This document shows, one piece after another, positions 1-5,193 of a stretch of 5,533 nt of DNA; positions within the stretch are counted from its first letter, which is position 1; each line of letters opens with the position of its first letter. The position numbers and the translations under genes are program-made. A model generated the notes under the pieces. It was not told where the DNA came from and ran no database searches. It was given only the letters and a program-made list of their open reading frames with translations. The DNA lies in contig JAGBXG010000164.1 in the NCBI GenBank assembly GCA_017629415.1, positions 1 to 5,533 of the forward strand. The letters are read 5' to 3'. The DNA is from Pseudomonadota bacterium (GTDB lineage Bacteria > Myxococcota > Bradymonadia > UBA4248).

Positions 1-2
1 AA

Positions 3-674
3 CCGACTCCTTCCAACCCCGCGCTCATGGAACATAGCGATGTCCAGACCTTCTTCCATGAATTCGGACACCTCCTGCATCAGCTCTTCGCCGGCCGTCA
101 CCACTGGAATAAACAGTCCGGCATCAACTGCGAATGGGACTTCGTCGAAGCTCCGTCACAGCTGTTCGAAGATTGGGCTTGGGAATACGATGTCCTCAAA
201 ATGTTCGCCGTCAACGACAAGGGCGAAGTTATTCCGCAGGATCTCGTCGAAAAAATGAAAAAATCAGATGCTGTCGGTAAGGGCGTCCTCAATATGCGTC
301 AGATTTCTTACGCCGCCCTTTCATACGACTATCATGCCGGCAACCCCGAAGGTATCGATCTCCTGGCTCGTCAGAAAGAAGTTTTTGCCAAGTATTCGCC
401 CTTCAAAGCCTATGATAATGACTATACCTTTGCCAGCTTTGGCCACCTCAACGGCTATTCCTCCATGTATTATACCTATATGTGGTCGCTCGCGATTGCC
501 AAAGACCTCGCCATTCCATTCCACAAAAAAGGCCTCATGACCGTCGAGACAGCTCGCAGTTACCGAGAAAATATCCTCTCTGTCGGCGGCGCACAGGATG
601 CCAAAGATATGGTCAAGAATTTCCTGGGCCGTGAATACAATCTCGATGCCTTTAAGGCATGGCTTGCGGAATAA
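3..674 (+). CDS. M3 family zinc oligopeptidase (thimet oligopeptidase-like), C-terminal part, 5' end outside window
   Basis: This is the C-terminal part of a cytoplasmic-type metallopeptidase that cleaves short peptides. The reading frame is open back to base 3, and residues just before Met at base 27 (PTSNPAL then MEHSDV) fit the family, so that ATG is internal. Counting from that Met, the zinc site HEFGH is at residues 11-15 and the third ligand Glu41 lies in FVEAPSQ. The family's substrate-binding block follows at about 138-161, with His140, Tyr144 and Tyr151 in an FGHLNGYSS/YYTYMWS context. The end (FLGREYNLDAFKAWL) is the usual M3 C-terminus, so the 3' end is intact. The catalytic residues present suggest an active enzyme. 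Full family members are about 600-700 aa, so roughly two thirds is missing upstream. A symporter gene starts 3 nt downstream in the same frame. Which M3 subgroup (PepF, Dcp or PrlC type) cannot be settled from this part. Confidence 0.93.
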   Translation, partial: PTPSNPALMEHSDVQTFFHEFGHLLHQLFAGRHHWNKQSGINCEWDFVEAPSQLFEDWAWEYDVLKMFAVNDKGEVIPQDLVEKMKKSDAVGKGVLNMRQISYAALSYDYHAGNPEGIDLLARQKEVFAKYSPFKAYDNDYTFASFGHLNGYSSMYYTYMWSLAIAKDLAIPFHKKGLMTVETARSYRENILSVGGAQDAKDMVKNFLGREYNLDAFKAWLAE

Positions 675-677
675 ACC

Positions 678-2072
678 TTGCTGAGCCTCATTGACATACT
701 GATAGTTGCCGCCTTTCTCATCGTGACGCTTGCCATTGGCGTTTTGATGAAACGTCATGACCGGACGGCGGCAGGCTATCTGCTCGGCGGCAGGGCTTTG
801 ACCCTGCCTGCGTTCATCGCCACAACAGTTTCCACGTGGTATGGCGGCATTCTGGGCGTCGGCGAATATGCCTGGACCTATGGCATATCCAACTGGATTG
901 TCTTTGGGGTGCCTTATTACGTCGGTGCGTTGCTTTTTGCCTTGCTGTTCAGCAGACGCGCCCGGGCCGGCGACTGCCTCACGATACCGCATCGCTTCGA
1001 ATCGCATTATGATCGGCATTCGGCGCGGTGTGCCGCCATTCTCATCTTTCTGACGACAGTTCCAGGCGCATATATGCTCATCATGGGCACGCTTTGCGCC
1101 TTGAGTTTTGGCATTTCTACCACAGCCGGCATCGCCATGACCGTCGTCTTTGTCGTTCTCTACCTATGGCGCGGCGGATTTGGGGCCGTCGTCAAAACAG
1201 ATGCCGTTCAATTCCTGCTCATGTTCGGCAGTTTTGCGCTTTTAACCGCCTGGCTGCTGCTGGGGCAGGGCACAGATGTCCTGGCACCCCTTCCCGAATC
1301 GCATCTCGATCCGACGGGCGGTCAGCCAATCGCCAGTATTTTGGTCTGGTACGTCATCGCGCTTTCTACATTGGCAGAACCCAACTTTTTTCAGCGTGCT
1401 TTTGCGGCCAAAACCCCCGAAATCGCACGTAATGGCTTGCTCATCAGCATTGCCTGCTGGCTGCTGTTCGACATCATGACGACAATTTGCGGTCTTTATG
1501 CGCGCGCATTGCTGCCAAATCTCGAAAATCCGATGTATGCATTTCCCGCACTGGCCACAAAAGTGCTGCCTGTCGGGCTAATCGGCATTTTTTTTGCGGG
1601 ACTTTTTGCGACCGTTTTATCGTCGCTCGATTCTAATCTTTTTACCTCGGCGACGACGATGGGGCGCGATTTATGGCCGCCCAAGCTGGCACCCTCATGG
1701 AGCGACGAGCGCAAAACACGGCTAGGCATTGTCATTTCTGCGCTTTTGGCGGCAGGCATTGCCTGGGCTGCAGGTTCGGTCATCAGCATTTGGAAAATCT
1801 TTGGGTCTGTTTCGGCGGCGGCTTTGCTCATTCCGATTCTGACAACATGGTATCCGCGTCTGAAAATTTCTAACGGCGGTGTCATGATCGTTATGATTCT
1901 GAGCGCGTTCACGACGATGGCATGGTTTGCCGCCAAACCTATCTTTGGAAGCTATCCGTTTGATTTAGAACCACTTTTTGCAGGCGGATTCGTTTCTATG
2001 TTTTGTTATAGCATCGATCGTATTCGCCTTTGGCGCCGAGGCCAACAGAACGACAAAACGGAAGCTTGTTAA
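678..2072 (+). CDS. Sodium:solute symporter (SSS family), substrate unknown
   Basis: This 464-residue inner-membrane protein has about 12-13 hydrophobic segments and is probably a Na+-coupled importer. Family landmarks seen are YLLGGRALTLPAF (34-46), STWYGG (52-57), LTIPHRFESHYD (101-112), the KTDAVQFLLM block (173-182), FFQRAFAAK (237-245) and FFAGLFATVLSSLDSNL (305-321). Ser315/Ser316 in the last block match the Na2-site serines of characterised members (known from the family). Length is typical (450-550 aa). I keep the TTG start at 678 because the next ATG codon (Met24) would delete most of the first membrane helix. The ribosome site is weak (GGA at 668-670). The gene begins 3 nt after the peptidase stop, so co-transcription and translational coupling are likely. 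The substrate cannot be read from sequence; the peptidase neighbour hints at an amino acid or peptide product, but this is inference. No T-tract terminator follows. Confidence 0.9.
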   Translation: MLSLIDILIVAAFLIVTLAIGVLMKRHDRTAAGYLLGGRALTLPAFIATTVSTWYGGILGVGEYAWTYGISNWIVFGVPYYVGALLFALLFSRRARAGDCLTIPHRFESHYDRHSARCAAILIFLTTVPGAYMLIMGTLCALSFGISTTAGIAMTVVFVVLYLWRGGFGAVVKTDAVQFLLMFGSFALLTAWLLLGQGTDVLAPLPESHLDPTGGQPIASILVWYVIALSTLAEPNFFQRAFAAKTPEIARNGLLISIACWLLFDIMTTICGLYARALLPNLENPMYAFPALATKVLPVGLIGIFFAGLFATVLSSLDSNLFTSATTMGRDLWPPKLAPSWSDERKTRLGIVISALLAAGIAWAAGSVISIWKIFGSVSAAALLIPILTTWYPRLKISNGGVMIVMILSAFTTMAWFAAKPIFGSYPFDLEPLFAGGFVSMFCYSIDRIRLWRRGQQNDKTEAC

Positions 2073-2082
2073 CTATATATAT

Positions 2083-2274
2083 TTATTGGGGCAGGGGGAT
2101 GCCCCCTACGGTGCTATTTGCGCGGCGTATGGGCGGCCGAAGGCCGTTCATAGCCCGCGCAGCGCATGGCGTATGACGCGAAGCGGCATAGCATGCGCGC
2201 AAATACGCACCTACCCCCATCCGTCGCTATTTGCTGCGCAAATACGCGCCGGAACACCTGCCTCATGCCAATAA
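2083..2274. repeat. GC-rich nested palindromic intergenic element with two GAA-loop hairpins (REP/MITE-like)
   Basis: A GC-rich block sits in AT-rich flanks and is almost entirely made of inverted repeats. Its edges are TTATTGG (2083-2089) and CCAATAA (2268-2274), with GGCAGG/CCTGCC (2090-2095, 2257-2262) inside them. Next come GGGGG-ATG-CCCCC (2094-2106) and a long stem pairing 2110-2124 with 2196-2211 (15 bp, C2206 bulged). Inside that are two tandem hairpins with GAA triloops. Hairpin one pairs 2128-2138 with 2142-2152 (11 bp with two G-T pairs). Hairpin two pairs 2172-2179 with 2183-2190 (one A/G mismatch). The arm words recur in a third hairpin, TATTTGC-TGC-GCAAATA (2228-2244). No gene is supported in it. 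It is probably a dispersed genomic repeat, but copy number cannot be seen here. Confidence 0.6.
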
Positions 2275-2426
2275 TATAGAAATGCAATCGCGTAAAATCC
2301 GGGAATATTGGGGCAAAAAACTGCGTTTATGCTAAAATTTGGCGTAATTTGTCCAAAAATGAACTGTTTTGGTTTAAAAAAGGGCGAAAATTATGCATTT
2401 CTACAAGAATGCGTATGACTATTTGC

Positions 2427-2456
2427 TTGACGAATAACGGGCTCAACCGTTATTTT
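2427..2456 (+). promoter_or_regulatory. Candidate promoter of the HU gene
   Basis: TTGACG (2427-2432, 5 of 6 to the sigma70 -35 consensus) and TATTTT (2451-2456, 4 of 6 to -10) are 18 bp apart, about 70 nt before the HU start. An alternative upstream is an extended -10, TGCTAAAAT (2330-2338), with only a poor -35 (TTGGGG, 2308-2313, 19-bp spacer). Both are weak matches made by eye. Confidence 0.35.
2433..2454. promoter_or_regulatory. Perfect 8-bp inverted repeat in the HU promoter spacer (operator or hairpin)
   Basis: AATAACGG (2433-2440) and CCGTTATT (2447-2454) are exact inverted repeats with a 6-nt loop (GCTCAA). The repeat fills the spacer of the candidate HU promoter and enters its -10, where a bound repressor would block polymerase. 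It is followed by only a short T-rich stretch, so it could instead be a weak terminator or leader hairpin. Confidence 0.4.
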
Positions 2457-2525
2457 CGAAAATGTTCTGACAAAACGCAGACGCGTGTTGTCTGTCTAAA
2501 CTCCCTCTTCTTTGGAGAATTTATT

Positions 2526-2936
2526 ATGACGAAAAGCTTGATGAAAGGTGAATTGATTGATGCCGTGTGCGCGAAAGTTGAAGGTCTGAAGAAAAACCAG
2601 ACTGGCGAAATCGTGGATGCTGTTTTTGCTATTCTCGGCGAATCCATCTGTGAATGTGGCCGTTTTGCTTATCCTGGTTTTGGTGTTTTCACCGTGAAAG
2701 AACGTGCTGCTAAGAATGGCCGCAATCCGCGCACGGGCGAACCCCTTTATGTTCCTGCTTCCAAGGCAATTTCTTTCAGAATGGCTCCGAAACTTAAGAC
2801 CGTCCTGAATCCTTGCGAAAAGGCCGAAGAAGTGAAAGAAGAAGTGAAAGAAGAAGCCGCTGCTAAGAAATGCTGCAAAAAATCCTGCAAAAAAGACGGC
2901 GAAGCTAAGAAAACCGCCAAGAAAAGCAAGAAGTAA
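2526..2936 (+). CDS. HU/IHF-family histone-like DNA-binding protein with acidic and Lys/Cys-rich tail
   Basis: This 136-residue nucleoid protein would bend and compact DNA. Residues 1-96 form the HU core: helical dimerisation part (ELIDAVCAKVEGLKKNQTGEIVDAV region), GFGVFTVKERAAKNGRNPRTGEP (51-73) as beta arms with the intercalating Pro68 of the RNP motif, then the closing helix AISFRMAPKLKTVLN (81-95). Residues 98-113 are Glu-rich with two EVKE units made by a 12-bp tandem duplication (2829-2840, 2841-2852). Residues 114-136 are mostly Lys with Cys116, Cys117 and Cys121. Standard HU is about 90 aa, so the tail is an extra. The start is fixed by GGAG at 2514-2517, 7 nt from the ATG. An in-frame extension to TTG 2349 exists but has no HU-like residues. 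A strong terminator 20 nt downstream suggests a single-gene unit. HU subunit versus IHF-like specialist cannot be decided. Confidence 0.92.
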   Translation: MTKSLMKGELIDAVCAKVEGLKKNQTGEIVDAVFAILGESICECGRFAYPGFGVFTVKERAAKNGRNPRTGEPLYVPASKAISFRMAPKLKTVLNPCEKAEEVKEEVKEEAAAKKCCKKSCKKDGEAKKTAKKSKK

Positions 2937-2956
2937 TTCATAGCTTATTCAAGCTT

Positions 2957-2985
2957 AAAGCGTCGCACTTGCGGCGCTTTTTTTT
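2957..2985 (+). terminator. Intrinsic terminator after the HU gene
   Basis: AAAGCGTCGC (2957-2966) pairs with GCGGCGCTTT (2971-2980) around an ACTT loop, with one T-G wobble, and the stem runs into eight T residues (2978-2985). It lies 20 nt after the HU stop and is the clearest terminator in the window. Confidence 0.9.
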
Positions 2986-3010
2986 ATTCTATGAAATCTG
3001 AGGCATGATC

Positions 3011-3226
3011 ATGAAATCTATGAATTGTATTCTATGGATAATATTTACATGTATATTTTGCTGCATATCATGTGAGTTTAAAACTTCAGAAAAGCAGTAT
3101 GATTTAGAAACAACTGCGAATCATGAAGCCCAAAAGCGTACGGCTGATATGCTCAATAACATGAATAAGGCAAATCAGGCACAACGCGATGAAGCTCGTC
3201 AAATCATGAAAGATGCGAATCCATAA
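3011..3226 (+). CDS. Small predicted lipoprotein, function unknown
   Basis: This 71-residue protein has an N-terminal Lys2, a hydrophobic stretch (about 6-19) and then CISC, with Cys21 the likely lipidated residue. The lipobox is imperfect (Cys at -3 instead of the usual Leu). The mature part (51 aa) is hydrophilic, rich in Asn, Gln, Glu, Lys and Arg, and looks like one or two amphipathic helices. With Glu at +2 rather than Asp, outer-membrane sorting is possible if the organism has Lol-type rules (inference). I chose ATG 3011 because GAGG (3000-3003) is 7 nt away; for ATG 3005 it would be only 1 nt away. The gene begins 25 nt after the HU terminator with no convincing promoter, so it may rely on readthrough or on a promoter overlapping the terminator. 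I recognise no family; it resembles small envelope lipoproteins only in layout. Confidence 0.62.
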   Translation: MKSMNCILWIIFTCIFCCISCEFKTSEKQYDLETTANHEAQKRTADMLNNMNKANQAQRDEARQIMKDANP

Positions 3227-3232
3227 TAATAT

Positions 3233-3266
3233 TTTATATCATTGTTATGTTTTTGTTTGATATAAA
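3233..3266. repeat. Perfect 9-bp AT-rich inverted repeat downstream of the lipoprotein gene
   Basis: TTTATATCA (3233-3241) and TGATATAAA (3258-3266) are exact inverted repeats with a 16-nt T-rich loop, 6 nt after the lipoprotein stop. The stem is weak as a terminator because it is AT-only except one pair. It may be a 3'-end hairpin or a protein-binding dyad. Confidence 0.45.
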
Positions 3267-3394
3267 GTGTGGCAATCGGTTGGAATTTTAAATTCTATGA
3301 CACACACCATCTTCATGAAATATAAGTTAATAGAATGTTGATGCGTCTCTATGCTGTTTGCTGCAGATAAAGAATGTCCCTGGTTTTATAACAA

Positions 3395-3418
3395 GGCTTC
3401 ATGGTGTGTCATGAAGCC
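3395..3418. terminator. Perfect 9-bp stem-loop between convergent genes, possible bidirectional terminator
   Basis: GGCTTCATG (3395-3403) and CATGAAGCC (3410-3418) pair exactly around GTGTGT. It lies between the plus-strand lipoprotein gene and the minus-strand gene ending at 3466, 47 nt past the latter's stop, where a shared terminator is expected. Neither strand has a real T run after the stem, so a terminator role is uncertain. The rest of 3227-3465 has no gene; it holds a 13-bp palindrome (3283-3295) and a 7-bp inverted repeat (3292-3298 with 3330-3336). Confidence 0.4.
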
Positions 3419-3465
3419 ATAAATTGGGTTAAAAAATAGGGATAATGGGGGCTGATGTTATGAAA

Positions 3466-4038
3466 TTACAGGCTGTCCCAGCGTTGAGCGAGTCTGGCTT
3501 TTCGTGCTTCTCTGTCGAGGATGGCGCGTTCATCTTCGGCAGCACGTAAAATGGCAAGTTGTGACCAATATTTTTCAATCATGCCCGGGGGATATTTTCC
3601 ATCGATAAATCTGGCGGGTGTTTTATAGACGACCTCGATAGGTTGGATATTTTCATTTTTAATAAATTCACAGATACGTTCTGAGATTACAGCGAGTTTT
3701 GCGGCAATGGCCGTATTTCCATCTAAGGTTTTGCCTGCGCCGTCTAATGAAATATCAGAGTTCCACCAGTCATTCATATTTTCTAAGAGTGATGTGCGAA
3801 TATCTTCAGCCAATTTTTTGCCGAATGCGGCGACATGTTCTTTGAATTCTGCAAGTTCAGCATCCGATTTTTGTTCGGAGAAGTCGACATCTTCAATAAA
3901 AGCACGTCGAATTTGTTTCAGGGCATAATCAGGCAGATCATTTGAGATCAGATTGACAAATTCTGAGATCTGAAGCTGCAGTTTCGCTTTGATGGATTCA
4001 ATCTGCTCGTCAAGTTGTTCGAGTGTTTTATCTGACAT
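3466..4038 (-). CDS. Hypothetical helical protein of 190 residues, no family recognised
   Basis: A strong ribosome site (AGGAGA, minus strand, 4050-4045, 6 nt from the ATG) and a full-length open frame make this a credible gene. The protein is predicted soluble: no signal peptide or membrane segment is seen. Residues 1-30 have heptad-like spacing (LEQLDEQIESIKAKLQLQI) and may form a coiled coil. A charged helical middle (about 36-90) ends in a Trp pair (91-92). Then comes a more globular part with IQPIEVVYKTPARFIDGKYPP (about 131-151), and the end (160-190) is a highly charged helix, rich in Arg, Glu and Ala. It is convergent with the lipoprotein gene and divergent from the 2H-like gene, so it is its own unit. 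A -10-like TATACT (minus strand, 4091-4086) is upstream, without a good -35. I cannot assign a function; an adaptor or coiled-coil structural role is only a guess from composition. Confidence 0.75.
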   Translation of the reverse strand: MSDKTLEQLDEQIESIKAKLQLQISEFVNLISNDLPDYALKQIRRAFIEDVDFSEQKSDAELAEFKEHVAAFGKKLAEDIRTSLLENMNDWWNSDISLDGAGKTLDGNTAIAAKLAVISERICEFIKNENIQPIEVVYKTPARFIDGKYPPGMIEKYWSQLAILRAAEDERAILDREARKARLAQRWDSL

Positions 4039-4132
4039 GTGAATTCTCCTTTAAAAAAACGTTATCAGTCTATTCGACCGATACAAGTATAAATATTGAA
4101 TATGCGCATGGGGAGAATTTATCAAGTGTGGT

Positions 4133-4225
4133 ATGATGAAAAAAGGTTATGATACTGATATTGGCTCGAGCCATGTCATGGATGATTTTCACTTTGCTAA
4201 ACACAAATATAGAAGAAAACAATGA
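4133..4225 (+). CDS. Possible 30-residue upstream ORF overlapping the 2H-like gene start
   Basis: An ORF starting at ATG 4133 (or ATG 4136) ends at TGA 4223-4225, so its stop overlaps the ATG of the next gene in an ATGA arrangement. It encodes a basic, hydrophilic peptide (begins MMKKGYDTD, ends KYRRKQ). The overlap geometry matches the ATGA junction between the two following genes, which is the only support. It has no nearby ribosome site: the closest purine run (GGGGAGA, 4110-4116) is 16 nt away. The 2H-like gene itself also has a weak ribosome site, so coupling from this ORF would explain its translation. Chance is a serious alternative at this length. Confidence 0.22.
   Translation: MMKKGYDTDIGSSHVMDDFHFAKHKYRRKQ
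4162..4181. promoter_or_regulatory. Overlapping perfect palindromes upstream of the 2H-like/TSCPD unit
   Basis: TGGCTCGAGCCA (4162-4173) is an exact 12-bp palindrome, and CCATG-T-CATGG (4171-4181) is a second exact one sharing its end. They lie 41-60 nt before the 2H-like start. They could be a regulator's operator or a small 5' hairpin, but they also fall in the possible short ORF. No good sigma70 promoter was found in 4039-4221. Confidence 0.3.
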
Positions 4226-4800
4226 TTTTTACGATTGCGATTGAACCGGACATCAAACTGATTGAGCGATTGACGTTTTTGCAGGAAGATTTGGGTAAAA
4301 TTTTAGCCACTCGCGGGGCCGATTCACGTTGGACACGCCCTGAATTTTTGCATGTTCCCATCGTTTATCTTGGCATGCATGATGAGGCTGAAATTCCAGA
4401 GTTTAATCAAATCATGCGTGATTGTGTCAAAGGTATATCGCCATTTTATGTGACCGTTGCAGGTATCAGTGCATATCCCTCATCACAATGCCCAAGATTG
4501 ATTGAAGTTTCGGCAACAGCAGGTGGAACATTGCTCAAACTTCGAGAAAAACTCATGCACGCTTTTCGAGCTGCAAATTATGGTTTTGATAAACGTGAAT
4601 TCAAAACCAGTATGTTGCTCGGACGTGTGGCTACACACGAAAGCCGCGTGGATATGACAGATGCCATTGATGCCATTCATGATTTGAATTTCGGTCAGTC
4701 TGAAATTTTTGAAATCGTGTTGTACGGCGCAGATTTGGGACCAACGGGTCCTATTCATAAAGTCATTTCCCGGTTTTCATTTCAGGAGAAAGTAATATGA
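4222..4800 (+). CDS. 2'-5' RNA ligase-like (ThpR-type) 2H phosphoesterase-fold protein with degenerate catalytic motifs
   Basis: This 192-residue cytoplasmic protein matches the ThpR/LigT pattern along its length: MIFTIAIEPD start, RPEFLHVPIVYLG (39-51), GISAYPSSQCPRLIEV (81-96), an LLKLREKLMHAF helix (104-115), REFKTSMLLGRV (125-136) and a LYGADLGPTGPIHKVISRF end (167-185). Active family members need two HxT/S motifs (established for the 2H family). Here the first reads H44-V-P46, keeping His but not Thr/Ser. The second, normally PHxT, reads T129-S-M-L132, losing both His and Thr. Normal 2H catalysis (RNA 2',3'-cyclic phosphodiesterase or ligase) is therefore unlikely, and a nucleotide/RNA-binding role is more plausible by inference. 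The rest of the fold looks maintained and there is no frameshift. The ribosome site is weak (purine-rich AGAAGAAAA). Its TGA overlaps the next gene's ATG. Length is normal for the family. Confidence 0.82.
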   Translation: MIFTIAIEPDIKLIERLTFLQEDLGKILATRGADSRWTRPEFLHVPIVYLGMHDEAEIPEFNQIMRDCVKGISPFYVTVAGISAYPSSQCPRLIEVSATAGGTLLKLREKLMHAFRAANYGFDKREFKTSMLLGRVATHESRVDMTDAIDAIHDLNFGQSEIFEIVLYGADLGPTGPIHKVISRFSFQEKVI

Positions 4801-5045
4801 CACATATTGATTACAGTCCTCGCGGGGTTTGTTCAACACGCATGCAAATCGATATCGAAGACGGCGTGATTCGTTCCATTCAAATTGACAACGGCTGTCA
4901 CGGCAATCTTCAAGGCATCATGGCTCTTGTGACTGGAATGCGCGTTGAAGATGTGATTGCCAAACTTGAGGGGATACGTTGCCGCAGCAAATCAACCTCA
5001 TGTCCTGACCAGCTTGCTCAGGCATTAAAACAGTATCATCCTTAG
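4797..5045 (+). CDS. TSCPD-domain protein (TIGR03905-type), function unknown
   Basis: This 82-residue protein carries the full small TSCPD domain. Cys12 is in SPRGVCS, Cys34 in NGCHGNLQG, and Cys62 and Cys69 in the IRCRSKSTSCPDQLAQAL block that gives the family its name. All four conserved cysteines are present, which fits a structural metal site (inference). As family knowledge, the same domain also occurs at the C-terminus of some B12-dependent ribonucleotide reductases, while stand-alone versions are uncharacterised. Length is right for the stand-alone form and no signal peptide is seen. A good ribosome site (AGGAG, 4784-4788, 8 nt from ATG) lies inside the end of the 2H-like gene, and the two overlap by ATGA, so they are one transcript. 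No reductase gene is visible in the window. Confidence 0.9.
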   Translation: MTHIDYSPRGVCSTRMQIDIEDGVIRSIQIDNGCHGNLQGIMALVTGMRVEDVIAKLEGIRCRSKSTSCPDQLAQALKQYHP

Positions 5046-5070
5046 TTCTCGGTTTTCCGTATCTTGTATT

Positions 5071-5119
5071 GTGCTGAAAGCATCATCATAAAGATTAGGA
5101 GCTCTTGCTTTCAGTACAC
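5071..5119. repeat. Long-loop inverted repeat downstream of the TSCPD gene
   Basis: CTGAAAGCA (5074-5082) and TGCTTTCAG (5106-5114) are exact 9-bp inverted repeats, extended by GTG (5071-5073) and CAC (5117-5119) across a 2-nt bulge, with a 23-nt loop. It begins 26 nt after the operon's last stop. There is no T-tract, so it is a poor intrinsic terminator; it may be a 3'-end stabilising hairpin or a binding site. Confidence 0.45.
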
Positions 5120-5193
5120 GTTGTGTTGCGAATATTTTGTTTATCCATACCAGTGTCTGATTTAAGAGTGTATTTCACATTTTCTTTGGGTGC

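Noticed and set aside
321..1019. 232-codon minus-strand ORF
   Set aside because: It is antisense to the peptidase and symporter genes, which have clear family motifs. Its translation shows no recognisable domain.
1496..1936. 146-codon minus-strand ORF
   Set aside because: It is antisense inside the symporter gene and shows no domain.
1978..2274. 98-codon plus-strand ORF running from the symporter end through the palindromic element
   Set aside because: Its first third overlaps the symporter in another frame, and the rest is the inverted-repeat element. The openness is explained by GC-rich composition.
2353..2372. CCAAAA/TTTTGG stem as a terminator before HU
   Set aside because: It is a short AT-rich stem with no proper T-tract, expected by chance in this AT-rich leader.
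2349..2525. In-frame upstream extension of the HU gene from TTG 2349, adding 59 residues
   Set aside because: The added residues do not resemble HU. The region contains the candidate promoter and dyad, and ATG 2526 has a well-placed GGAG.
3005..3010. ATG 3005 as the lipoprotein start
   Set aside because: The GAGG would be only 1 nt from it, while ATG 3011 has the correct 7-nt spacing.
4102..4152. 16-codon ORF from ATG 4102 upstream of the 2H-like gene
   Set aside because: It is very short, has no ribosome site, and lacks the overlap geometry that makes the neighbouring short ORF worth noting.
5141..5149. DnaA-box-like TTATCCATA (8 of 9), raising the idea that the repeats are a replication origin
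   Set aside because: It is one near-match in AT-rich DNA, with no cluster of boxes, no dnaA or dnaN neighbour, and only poorer matches in the repeats.
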